Shown piece after piece: positions 17,361-25,632 of a stretch of 64,000 nucleotides of DNA. A model generated the notes under the pieces. The model was not told the origin of the DNA. It saw only the letters and a list, made by a program, of their open reading frames with translations, and did no database searches. Position numbers and translations under genes: made by a program. Source of the stretch: Rhodococcus sp. 14-2483-1-2 (lineage in GTDB: Bacteria; Actinomycetota; Actinomycetes; Mycobacteriales; Mycobacteriaceae); NCBI RefSeq assembly GCF_002259405.1, contig NZ_NPFW01000003.1:62001-126000 (forward strand), read 5' to 3'. Each line of letters begins with the position of its first letter. Position 1 is the first letter of the stretch.

Positions 17361-17888
17361 ATGGACATTCACACCAGCATCACCGAGCCCGCCCCCGAAC
17401 AGGCCCTGAATTCGATAGTCGGCCATCGGTTCATCTACACCTACGCAAACGGGTGGCAATACGAGATGTACGTCAAGAACGCCACCACCATCGACTACCG
17501 CATCCACTCGGGAATGGTCGGAGGCCGGTGGGTCAAGGGACAAGAAGTCGACCTCGTCGGACTGGGCCGCGGGGTCTACAAGATCTCGTGGAACGAACCC
17601 ACCGGCACGAGCGTCGTCGTCAACGTCGTACCCGAGGACCGCGTTCTGCACGGCACCATCTTCTTCCCCCATTGGGTCGAACTGGACGGGTCGAAAACCG
17701 TCCTGTTTCAAAACGACCACCTCGACGAGATGCGCCGACTCCGTGATGAAGGCCCCACATATCCGACATACGTCGTGCCCGAGTTCGCGCACATCACCTT
17801 GTTCGAGTTCGTCGGCATCGACGACGAGACCGTGATCGACACCGCGCCCGCCGATCTACCGGCAGGCTTCGCCGACAGGAGCAATTGA
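17361..17888 (+). CDS. padC: Phenolic acid decarboxylase
   Basis: The 175-residue protein matches the small cofactor-free phenolic acid decarboxylase family along most of its length: [37 protein letters not shown] and [14 protein letters not shown]. These enzymes turn p-coumaric, ferulic and caffeic acid into 4-vinylphenols and CO2. Conserved tyrosines at residues 26 and 28 and arginine 47 match the active-site residues of the Bacillus enzyme as I recall them. The ATG at 17361 begins just before the conserved region; a longer frame back to 17115 would run through the MarR gene. It is followed after one base by an esterase gene, so ester release and decarboxylation seem linked. Confidence 0.92.
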   Translation: MDIHTSITEPAPEQALNSIVGHRFIYTYANGWQYEMYVKNATTIDYRIHSGMVGGRWVKGQEVDLVGLGRGVYKISWNEPTGTSVVVNVVPEDRVLHGTIFFPHWVELDGSKTVLFQNDHLDEMRRLRDEGPTYPTYVVPEFAHITLFEFVGIDDETVIDTAPADLPAGFADRSN

Positions 17889-17889
17889 G

Positions 17890-18708
17890 ATGAGCCTCCA
17901 GAACCCTGAGATGGCCCCGATTACGCTCTCTCATCATGGCCAGGTGATTCGTGGCAGCGAGTATCGACCCATGAACGCCGACGAAACAGCGCCGTCCATT
18001 CTGATCGTGCACGGCTTCAGCGACTCCAGCGTCGGACCACAGCGCCTGTTCGTGCAGACCTCTCGGCAGCTGGCGAAAGCGGGAGCGTTCGTACGCGCGT
18101 ACGACCGACTCGGCCACGGCGTCAGCGACGGCGAGTTCGAGGACATCACCCTGCGCGACGAGGTCGAACAGGTGTCGAGCATGATCGAAGCCCTCGGCAC
18201 CGATCGATCTGCGCCGGTCCACATCGTGGCTCACAGCCTCGGCGCAGTGGAGTCGGCCATAGCAGCCGCACGCCACCCCGACCTGGTGGCCACCCTCACA
18301 CTATGGTCGCCTGCCGGCGTCGTCGTCGACGACATCACCGTCGAACACGAGATCCAGGGCCAACCGCTGGATACTGTCGCACAGAACGGCGGCCTCGACT
18401 TCGGCGGCATGTGGCTCGGGCAAGCCTTCATCGACGATGTCCGTGACGGTCTCGACGTGTACGACGCAGCGGCCGGATACAGCGGTCCCGTCGACATCAT
18501 CCATGGCACCGATGACCAGATCGTGCCACTCGAGTACGGACGCCGCTACGCAGAATTTCTGCCTCACGCGACCTTCACAGCGATCTCCGGTGCCGACCAC
18601 GCCTGGTCATCGCGTGCGTGGCGGGATGAACTCCTCACGCGTCTGCTGACGTTGACGGGGCTACCGAAATCCGATCGAACACGGGGGTCATCTGCTCCCG
18701 TTGCGTGA
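17890..18708 (+). CDS. Alpha/beta hydrolase, cinnamoyl/feruloyl esterase-like
   Basis: The 272-residue protein begins its core with ILIVHGFSDSSVG (oxyanion region) and has AFVRAYDRLGHGVSDG, the nucleophile elbow VAHSLGAVES, the acid region IIHGTDDQIVP and the catalytic histidine in SGADHAW. This layout is that of intracellular cinnamoyl esterases and monoglyceride-lipase-like hydrolases. There is no signal peptide. The serine motif AHSLG departs from the GHSQG common in cinnamoyl esterases. It directly follows the phenolic acid decarboxylase gene, so release of hydroxycinnamates from esters for decarboxylation is the likely role. A general lysophospholipase-like activity is the alternative. 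Confidence 0.75.
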   Translation: MSLQNPEMAPITLSHHGQVIRGSEYRPMNADETAPSILIVHGFSDSSVGPQRLFVQTSRQLAKAGAFVRAYDRLGHGVSDGEFEDITLRDEVEQVSSMIEALGTDRSAPVHIVAHSLGAVESAIAAARHPDLVATLTLWSPAGVVVDDITVEHEIQGQPLDTVAQNGGLDFGGMWLGQAFIDDVRDGLDVYDAAAGYSGPVDIIHGTDDQIVPLEYGRRYAEFLPHATFTAISGADHAWSSRAWRDELLTRLLTLTGLPKSDRTRGSSAPVA

Positions 18709-19147
18709 GACGGTGACTTCTATCGGAACCCTCTGCACTGCTGCACAATCCGTCGATATCGACGGTCGATTCGACTGCACGGGATCGGCGACCTTCCGCG
18801 TACCGGTCGGATCCAGGAGCACCAGGGACACTGTCCACACAAGTCGCGAACACGAGTCCCAATCGGAACCCGTCGGCCGGTAGCAGTCCGTTGCCGCTAC
18901 TGCGGTCGACCCCATCAGATGCGAAGACGGCGTGCCGAATCCGGCGCGGTATCGGGGCAAAGACAGTCCCGAATACGTTGGGTACGAACCGAACTCATGC
19001 AGTGCCTGAGTACCACGAGGGTTGTGCGGACGTGGCCGGGAAATTGGAACTGATTGTTCCACGCCAGGGACGTAGCCGTGACATTCGACAGGCAGGGTCG
19101 TTGGTGTCGCGCAGAGAGCGCGACCGAAAAGCCGAAGGAGAACAGTA
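18709..19147. other. Intergenic stretch, no gene recognised
   Basis: I see no convincing coding frame on either strand in these 439 bases. The frames that stay open lack family similarity and start signals. The last 15 bases carry GCCGAAGGAGAACAGTA, a good ribosome site for the secreted protein that follows, so its promoter must lie here. No clear hairpin terminator for the esterase gene was found. Confidence 0.5.
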
Positions 19148-19489
19148 ATGGCGCTGTCGCACATTTCACGACGAAATCGAATCATGACCGGGATTGCGGG
19201 AGGGGTGTTGTCCGCCGGTGCCGTGCTGGGAGGCTTTGCCGCCCCTGCGGCCGCATCACCCGCGTCCTTCGATCCCGGCTCTTTGCCGAGCTGCGCTGAC
19301 TTCGTCAATCCGGATGGCAGTCCGAAGTCCGAGTCGGCCGATTGCATGCCAGTGGACCCGTTCACCGACCCGGGGTTGACGCTGGCGCAGCGGATCGCGT
19401 TCATCAATGACGAATCACCGATTCACGACCAGCTGGTACAGAGCTGGAGGACCAGTTCGCTGAATAGAAAAGCCGTGCACCGGCAATGA
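19148..19489 (+). CDS. Small secreted protein of unknown function
   Basis: The 113-residue product starts after AAGGAGAACAGTA and has a Sec signal peptide: basic start (ISRRNRIM), hydrophobic core TGIAGGVLSAGAVLGGFAA and a likely cleavage after PAAA. The mature part, about 75 residues, has two cysteines (SCADFVNPDG and ADCMPVD) that could form a disulfide, and ends in a basic tail, NRKAVHRQ. I do not recognise the family. It stands alone, with a strong hairpin just downstream. Exported to the envelope or medium is all that can be said. Confidence 0.65.
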   Translation: MALSHISRRNRIMTGIAGGVLSAGAVLGGFAAPAAASPASFDPGSLPSCADFVNPDGSPKSESADCMPVDPFTDPGLTLAQRIAFINDESPIHDQLVQSWRTSSLNRKAVHRQ

Positions 19490-19507
19490 TTCCGCCGGTG
19501 GCCGACG

Positions 19508-19543
19508 GGGCGTCAGAGGTGAAGATGCTCGCCTCTGACGCCC
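19508..19543 (+). terminator. Strong hairpin downstream of the secreted protein gene
   Basis: GGGCGTCAGAGG (19508-19519) and CCTCTGACGCCC (19532-19543) form a perfect 12-bp stem around a 12-base loop, 19 bases after the stop codon. There is no run of T after it, as is common for actinobacterial terminators. It could also serve the convergent UvrA-like gene. Confidence 0.65.
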
Positions 19544-19688
19544 TCCGCGCGGTGCGACCGTCGCTCATCGAAGTATCCCGGTCATGTAGGACAGTGGCAT
19601 CACCACTTACCCTCGTCGGCCTATCGAGGTGTTCAGTGCTCCGAGGCCGAAGGCCAGCAGCAGCACCGGAGTAAGACGAAGCGGCCGT

Positions 19689-22121
19689 TCAGGATTGGAG
19701 CCGTCGGACCAGATATGGTCCCGTGATGCTGTCCGGGGACGCCGCCACTTCGGCGGGCGTCCCGGTGGCCACCACGGTGCCCCCGTTGTCGCCGCCGCCG
19801 GGACCGAGATCGATGACCCAGTCTGCGGAAGCTACGGCATCCAAGTCGTGTTCCACCATCACCACGGTGTTGCCCGCGTCGACAAGCAGGTGCAGTTGAC
19901 GCATGAGCAGTGCGACGTCGGAGGGATGAAGCCCTGCGGTCGGTTCGTCCAGTAAGTAGAGGGCAGTGCCACGGCGGGTGCGCTGCAGTTCGGTGGCGAT
20001 CTTGATGCGCTGCGCTTCTCCGCCACTCAGCTCGGTGGCGGGTTGACCGAGCCGAAGGTAGCCGAGCCCGATATCGCGCAAGGTCTCCAGACTGCGCGAT
20101 GCGCCCGTGATATCGGCGAAGAACACCGCTGCCTCGTCCACCGACATGTGCAGTACCTGAGCAATTGTCTTGTCGCGCCAGGTGACTTCGAGAGTCTCCG
20201 AGGTGTATCGCGCACCGTGACAGGTGGGGCAAGGGCCATAGGTGCCGGGAAGGAACAGCAGCTCCACCTCGACGAAACCGTCGCCCTGGCACGTGGGGCA
20301 TCGTCCGTCGGCGACGTTGAAGGAGAACCGTCCTGGTGACCATCCGCGGGCCTTGGCCTCGTCGGTGGCGGCGAACAATTTGCGGACGATGTCGAACATT
20401 CCGACGTAGGTGGCCAGTGTCGAACGCGGGGTTCGGCCGATGGGGCGTTGATCCACCCGGACCAGGCGGGTGAACGTCTCCATTCCGGAGACCTCGGCCA
20501 CGTCGACCTCGATCTGCGCGTCCTCGTCCTCGTCGGCCGCGGTCTCGAGCCGGTGACGCGCCACTTCGAACAGGACCTGACTGACGAGTGTCGACTTACC
20601 CGAGCCCGACACACCTGTCACCGCCGTCAGCACCCCGTGTGGGAACTCGGCCGTCAGCTCCCGCAGATTGTGCCGGGTGACCCCGGTCAGCGTGAGCCAG
20701 TCCTGGGTGGGACGCGCCTCCCGCTGCTCGGATTCCGCTCGACCGAAGAGGTGCCTGCCGGTGACCGATTCCTCGATCTCCTCCAACCCAGGGACAGGAC
20801 CGCTGTACAGAACCCGTCCGCCGCCCTCGCCGGCCGCGGGACCGATATCGACCACCCAGTCGGCGCGGCGGACCACATCCATGTCGTGTTCGACGACGAA
20901 AAGAGAGTTGCCCGACGCCTTCAGCTGGTCCAGGACGTCGAGCAGTGGCTCGGCATCCGCGGGATGCAGTCCCGCGGAGGGTTCGTCCAGCACGTACACC
21001 ACCCCGAAAAGACCGGAACGGAGCTGAGTGGCGATCCGCAACCGCTGCGTCTCGCCAGGCGAGAGCGTCGTCGAGCTACGCCCGAGCGCCAAATACCCCA
21101 AGCCCAACTCGAGCAACACGTCGATTCTGGCCAGCAGGTCGGCGGTGATACGTACTGCCACCTCCGCGGCCTCCCCCGACTGTTCGGCGATGGGGCGCAG
21201 TACAGAGGCAAGTTCCGTCAGCGAGAGCGCATTGATCTCGGCGATCGAGTGGCCGGCAATGGTGACGTCCAGCGCGTCGGCGCGCAGTCCACTGCCGGAG
21301 CACATCGGGCAGCGGACGGTCTCGGTGAACTGCAGCGCGCGGTCCCGCATCCGCTCGCTGTTCGAGTCCGACAGAACATGCATGACATGGCTGCGGGCGC
21401 TCCAGAACTTGCCCTCGTAACTGTGGTCGACGCGGCCCTCTTCGGGTTCGATCCATACCTTGGGGTTTTCCTCGGTGAAGAGAAGCCAGTCTCGGTCCTT
21501 CTTCTTCAGCGTGCGCCACGGCGCGTCGATGTCGATACCCATGCCGCTGACGATGCTGCGCAGGTTTGCGCCCTGCCAGGCACCCGGCCACGCCGCGATC
21601 GCCCCCTCACGAATGCTCAGCGACGGGTCGGGAACGAGCAGTTCCGTTGTCACGTCATGGAACTCACCCAACCCGCCGCATCGCGGACAGGCCCCGGCGA
21701 CGGTGTTGGGTGAAAACGCCTCCGCCGACAGCAGCGGCGCACCGTCGGGATAGGTACCGGCCCGGGAGTAGAGCATGCGCAGGAGGTTGGACATCGTGGT
21801 GATGGTGCCGACGCTCGAGCGTGAGCTGGGCGAACCTCGACGTTGCTGCAGCGCAACGGCCGGCGGAAGGCCGGTGATGGAGGCGACATGGGGAGCGCCC
21901 ACTTGCTGAAGCAGTCGACGCGCGTAGGGGGCAACCGACTCGAAGTAGCGTCGCTGCGCTTCGGCGTACAACGTGCTGAAAGCCAGTGACGACTTCCCGG
22001 ACCCCGACACACCGGTGAACGCGACGAACGCGTTGCGGGGTATGTCGACATCGACAGCGGCCAGGTTGTGCTCGGTAGCGCCGCGCACACGGACATACCC
22101 GTCCCACGTTGAGTCCGTCAC
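19689..22121 (-). CDS. UvrA2-like ABC ATPase (class II UvrA, DrrC-type)
   Basis: The 810-residue protein has two UvrA-type ATPase halves: Walker A GVSGSGKSSLAF near residue 40 and GVSGSGKSTLV near 510, with signatures LSPGETQRLRIA and LSGGEAQRIKIA. Zinc-type cysteine motifs are seen (CPRCGGLG, CPMCSGSG, CPTCQGDGF, CPTCHGARY). At 810 residues it is well short of housekeeping UvrA (about 950). The shortening falls after the first Walker A, where the UvrB-binding domain normally sits, so it resembles UvrA2/DrrC proteins linked to resistance to DNA-binding drugs. It stands alone, without uvrB. DNA binding is likely; a role in excision repair is not assured. Confidence 0.85.
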   Translation of the reverse strand: MTDSTWDGYVRVRGATEHNLAAVDVDIPRNAFVAFTGVSGSGKSSLAFSTLYAEAQRRYFESVAPYARRLLQQVGAPHVASITGLPPAVALQQRRGSPSSRSSVGTITTMSNLLRMLYSRAGTYPDGAPLLSAEAFSPNTVAGACPRCGGLGEFHDVTTELLVPDPSLSIREGAIAAWPGAWQGANLRSIVSGMGIDIDAPWRTLKKKDRDWLLFTEENPKVWIEPEEGRVDHSYEGKFWSARSHVMHVLSDSNSERMRDRALQFTETVRCPMCSGSGLRADALDVTIAGHSIAEINALSLTELASVLRPIAEQSGEAAEVAVRITADLLARIDVLLELGLGYLALGRSSTTLSPGETQRLRIATQLRSGLFGVVYVLDEPSAGLHPADAEPLLDVLDQLKASGNSLFVVEHDMDVVRRADWVVDIGPAAGEGGGRVLYSGPVPGLEEIEESVTGRHLFGRAESEQREARPTQDWLTLTGVTRHNLRELTAEFPHGVLTAVTGVSGSGKSTLVSQVLFEVARHRLETAADEDEDAQIEVDVAEVSGMETFTRLVRVDQRPIGRTPRSTLATYVGMFDIVRKLFAATDEAKARGWSPGRFSFNVADGRCPTCQGDGFVEVELLFLPGTYGPCPTCHGARYTSETLEVTWRDKTIAQVLHMSVDEAAVFFADITGASRSLETLRDIGLGYLRLGQPATELSGGEAQRIKIATELQRTRRGTALYLLDEPTAGLHPSDVALLMRQLHLLVDAGNTVVMVEHDLDAVASADWVIDLGPGGGDNGGTVVATGTPAEVAASPDSITGPYLVRRLQS

Positions 22122-22301
22122 CGAACGAGCCTAGCTGGCGTCCTCGACCCGAGGGCACAGAAGTGGCGAGGTGCGGTGCATCGGTCCCATCACGCCTCTG
22201 AGCATATCGAGGGTATCTTTTTGGTGGGTCTGGTCGTCGTGTCACGTGCGACGGACCCGTGCATCGAGCCATTGCATCAGGACCAGGAAGAGGGAGGCGG
22301 C

Positions 22302-22580
22302 ATGGCCGAGGAACACACCACCCGGCCGCTGTTTCGCAACGGTGCCGGCAGTGCCGCGCTGACCCTGGGCATCATCGCCCTGGTCTGCGCGTTCGTACCC
22401 TTCATCGGGGATTTTGTCGCGGTCCCAACAGGTGTCGCCGCGGTGGTGTGCGGGTGGGTCGGCGTGGGCCGGGACGAGAAGGGCCTGGCGACCAATGGCC
22501 GCGAGGCCATGATCGGCGCAGCTCTCGGCGGCGCGGCCATGTTCGTGGTGTTCGTGGCATACGCGGCCACCGTCGTGTGA
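22302..22580 (+). CDS. Small DUF4190-like membrane protein
   Basis: The 92-residue protein has two hydrophobic helices (AALTLGIIALVCAFVPFIG and MIGAALGGAAMFVVFVAYAA) joined by GVAAVVCGWVGVGRDEKG, the pattern of DUF4190 proteins common in actinomycetes. The ATG at 22302 follows AGAGGGAGG; the longer frame upstream has no such signal. Function unknown. It diverges from the UvrA-like gene, and nothing nearby suggests a shared role. Confidence 0.75.
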   Translation: MAEEHTTRPLFRNGAGSAALTLGIIALVCAFVPFIGDFVAVPTGVAAVVCGWVGVGRDEKGLATNGREAMIGAALGGAAMFVVFVAYAATVV

Positions 22581-22956
22581 ACGGTGACAGAGCGAGCAGC
22601 GCTACGACCACCTTTGTTATCTGTTGCTAGGCAGCATCTCTCGCACTTCCCACTCGACCAAAGCGACACGAAGCCGTAGGGCGTATTCAGATGCCTCAGC
22701 CGAACTCGAAGTTATGGATGGATCGAGGCAGGATTCCGTCCACAACGTCGAGCTCGGCGATTATGCGCAATGGTTCTCGCACATTGCGCGGTCTACTACA
22801 TGCCCGAACGTTGCGACATGTGGCACCGAACTTCCCTCGCGTCGGCAGAATCGGACCGCGCTGGGCGACCCTCCCGGTCGAAAATCGCCGCTACCCTAGT
22901 GTCACCACTCGGGCATCGAAGGTCTCTCCACCTTGCCGTCACCTGCGGCAGCCGGC
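22581..22956. other. Intergenic stretch, no gene recognised
   Basis: These 376 bases lie between the DUF4190-like gene and the convergent alcohol dehydrogenase gene. Short open frames on the plus strand (for example 22624-22899) have no ribosome site, no family similarity and poor third-position bias. I see no convincing terminator hairpin. Confidence 0.5.
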
Positions 22957-24075
22957 TCAATCGAACAGTACGACTCCACGAATGATGGAGCCCGCATGCA
23001 TATCCTCGAATCCTTGGGCGATTTGGTCCAATGTATATGTCTGCGTGATCATTTCGTCCAGCTTCAGATGCCCCGTCGAGTAAAGGTCTGCAAGACGGGG
23101 AATCATTGCCATCGGACTCGATTGACCGTAAAGTGCACCGACGAGTTTCTTCTCGGACATCGTGAACTCGAGGAGATTGATCGGGACATCCGATACCGTC
23201 GCAGGACCAGCTCCAGTAGCCACGACAATCCCTGCCTTACGAATTGCACCGATGGCCTGTCCGATGTGCTGTCCGGTCGTGACACCTACTGTCACAATGG
23301 CGACGTCGGCCCCGGCACCATTGGTCAAAGTCCGCGCGAGTTCGTTGGCCTCGTCGATCGACGCGACTGCATGCGTGGCACCCAACTTCAACGCGGTCTC
23401 CCGCTTGAAAGCAACGGGATCGACGGCGATCACATCGCGGGCACCTGCGTGCGCTGCGCCCTGAACTGCGCTTGTGCCGATACCACCGACACCCATGACG
23501 ATCACCGTGTCACTCGGCCCGACCTGTCCTGCGTTCACGGCCGAACCCCACCCGGTGCCCACACCACAGCCGAGCAACGAGAGCTTGTCGAGTGGCAGGC
23601 TTTTGTCGACTCGAACCGCGGAATTGACGCTGACGGTTGTGTATTCACTGAATGTGGACAGTCCGCACATCTGACCGACCGGCTCGTCACCGATGCTCAT
23701 TCGGTAGCTCGTGGTGTCTTCGAATCGGGTTCCGGCGAGCATGTTTGCGCCGAGGTCGCACAAGTTCTGCTTGCCGATGGCGCACCAGTGACAGTGTCCA
23801 CATGCAGGCACGAAACTGAATACGACGTGATCGCCGACTTCCCAACCCAGCGTCGACGGCCCGATCTCTTCGACGATCCCGGCACCTTCGTGGCCACCGC
23901 ACAGAGGATACGAACCTGCCGGGATGTCGCCCGTAGCCATGTGATCGTCGGAATGGCAGAGTCCCGCTGCGGCCATCCGAATCAAGAGCTCGCCAGTTCG
24001 TGGCTTCTCGAGTTCTATCTCCGCAGTCTCGAATTTGCCCGGGGCACCCCGAAGAATTGCGCCTTTTGTTTTCAT
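22957..24075 (-). CDS. Zinc alcohol dehydrogenase, NDMA-dependent (mycofactocin-linked) type
   Basis: The 372-residue medium-chain dehydrogenase has catalytic zinc ligands in LCHSDDHM and GGHEGAG, a structural zinc loop with CGHCHWCAIGKQNLC, and the cofactor motif GVGGIGTSAVQGA. The pattern matches the NDMA-dependent alcohol dehydrogenase family, in which NAD is bound tightly and mycofactocin accepts the electrons in vivo. It lies directly downstream of the aldehyde dehydrogenase gene, giving alcohol to aldehyde to acid. Start: the ATG at 24075 (MKTKGAIL) matches family N-termini; an in-frame ATG at 24108 overlaps the ALDH stop as ATGA and would add 11 residues, so either is possible. Confidence 0.88.
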   Translation of the reverse strand: MKTKGAILRGAPGKFETAEIELEKPRTGELLIRMAAAGLCHSDDHMATGDIPAGSYPLCGGHEGAGIVEEIGPSTLGWEVGDHVVFSFVPACGHCHWCAIGKQNLCDLGANMLAGTRFEDTTSYRMSIGDEPVGQMCGLSTFSEYTTVSVNSAVRVDKSLPLDKLSLLGCGVGTGWGSAVNAGQVGPSDTVIVMGVGGIGTSAVQGAAHAGARDVIAVDPVAFKRETALKLGATHAVASIDEANELARTLTNGAGADVAIVTVGVTTGQHIGQAIGAIRKAGIVVATGAGPATVSDVPINLLEFTMSEKKLVGALYGQSSPMAMIPRLADLYSTGHLKLDEMITQTYTLDQIAQGFEDMHAGSIIRGVVLFD

Positions 24076-24104
24076 TGTGTGCGACCCTTTCGTCGATGTC
24101 TTGT

Positions 24105-25565
24105 TCATGCCCCGGCCCTGGAGATCAGTTTGGTTTCGAGAAAAGCGCCGATGCCCTCGGCACCACCTTCACGGCCGAGGCCCGACTGCTTGAAGCCTCC
24201 GAATGGCTCGGCGGTGCAGATCCCTGCGCTGTTCACATAGATCTGGCCGGTTCGAATCCTGCGTGCGATCTGCTCGCCGTACTCGGGATCGGCTGTGAAC
24301 ACGGCACCTGACAGCCCGTACTCCGAGTCATTCGCAATTGCCACGGCCTCGTCGATCCCTTCGTATGGAAGAACGACGAGTACCGGACCGAAGATTTCCT
24401 CCCGCGCGATCTGCATGCTGTTATCGACGTCTGCAAAAAGAGTCGGCTCGACGTACCAGCCGCGGTCGAGGTGGGCCGGACGTCCGCCGCCAACCACGAC
24501 ACGTGCACCGGCTTCGCGCCCGAGCCTGATGTAGTCCTCCACACGGGTGCGCTGACGCTCCGCCACCAAGGGGCCGATGGCGGTATCTGGATCGAAGGGA
24601 TCTCCTACCCGAAGAGCGCCCAGCGCCGCGCCGAGCGCGTCCACGATCTCGTCGTACCGACTGTGCGGCGCGAGAACCCTAGTGAGAGCAGCGCATACCT
24701 GTCCACTGTGTCCTACGCTGGCACCGACAAGGAATGGAAGCGCACCGTCGAGATCAGCGTCTTCGGCGATGATCGCAGCGGATTTTCCGCCGAGTTCCAG
24801 CGTGACGCGGGCGATTCGTTGTGCACACACCTCCATGACCCGTCGACCCGCCGCGGTGCTCCCGGTGAACGAGATCTTGTCGACACCTCGGTGCCCGACC
24901 AAATATTCCCCGACCTCGCGGCCGCCTGGAACAATGCTGACGAGCCCATCGGGCAGTCCGGCAGCCTCGAGGGCTTCGGCGAGGAGGAATGTGCTGGCCG
25001 GCCCTTCCCATGCCGGTTTGACCACGACGGAGCAACCCGCAGCTAGGGCTGGCGCCATCTTGAGGCTCACGTTCGCTACCGGTCCGTTCCAGGGCACGAT
25101 CGCACCTACAACCCCCACCGGTTCACGTACGACGACGCCGCCGCCACCGTCCCAGGAGCGCGCGTCCTCGGACGGAATGGTCTTGATCAGCTCGGCGTTT
25201 CGGCGCCACAATGCCGGTGCCATCTCATGAAAGCTTTGACTCACGGCCAGCGGTGCACCGACCTCGGCCGTGAACGATTTCACCATTTCAGGAATTCTTT
25301 TTTCGATCTCATCGGCCACCCGGTTCATGAGTGAGGCACGCTCGACTGCGCTGAGCGACGGCCACACGCCATCGTCGAAGGCAGTCCGCGCCGCGGCGAC
25401 TGCGGTATCGATATCCGCATTGCCCGCCGCGGGGACGCTGGCAATGATCTCCTGCGTGATCGGCGACACAATTTCGATCCGGTTGGCGGTGCTGGGGTCG
25501 ATCCAGTGCCCGCCGATAAACAGCTTGTCGAACGATCTGATGCTCGTACCTACGGAAACAGTCAT
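24105..25565 (-). CDS. Aldehyde dehydrogenase (NAD-dependent)
   Basis: The 486-residue protein has the full ALDH set: substrate-channel PVGVVGAIVPWNGPV, cofactor KPAWEGPASTFLLAEAL, FTGSTAAGRRVME, the general base glutamate in LELGGKSA and the catalytic cysteine in SGQVCAALTRV. The start at 25565 has TTGGAGGG upstream; the longer frame to 25796 enters the MFS gene. It is translated just before the alcohol dehydrogenase and probably oxidises the aldehyde that enzyme makes, feeding the acyl-CoA ligase of the neighbouring island. The substrate class (terpenoid, branched or aromatic aldehyde) cannot be read from sequence. Confidence 0.9.
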   Translation of the reverse strand: MTVSVGTSIRSFDKLFIGGHWIDPSTANRIEIVSPITQEIIASVPAAGNADIDTAVAAARTAFDDGVWPSLSAVERASLMNRVADEIEKRIPEMVKSFTAEVGAPLAVSQSFHEMAPALWRRNAELIKTIPSEDARSWDGGGGVVVREPVGVVGAIVPWNGPVANVSLKMAPALAAGCSVVVKPAWEGPASTFLLAEALEAAGLPDGLVSIVPGGREVGEYLVGHRGVDKISFTGSTAAGRRVMEVCAQRIARVTLELGGKSAAIIAEDADLDGALPFLVGASVGHSGQVCAALTRVLAPHSRYDEIVDALGAALGALRVGDPFDPDTAIGPLVAERQRTRVEDYIRLGREAGARVVVGGGRPAHLDRGWYVEPTLFADVDNSMQIAREEIFGPVLVVLPYEGIDEAVAIANDSEYGLSGAVFTADPEYGEQIARRIRTGQIYVNSAGICTAEPFGGFKQSGLGREGGAEGIGAFLETKLISRAGA

Positions 25566-25632
25566 ACTATTACCCTCCAAGAGGTGAGACGACGGCCGTT
25601 CGGACGTGGCCATGGCGGTTTGATGTGCCGAA

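Noticed and set aside
18688..19407. Minus-strand frame of 239 codons in the gap before the secreted protein
   Set aside because: Covers the promoter and signal peptide gene on the other strand; composition is not protein-like and it has no start signal.
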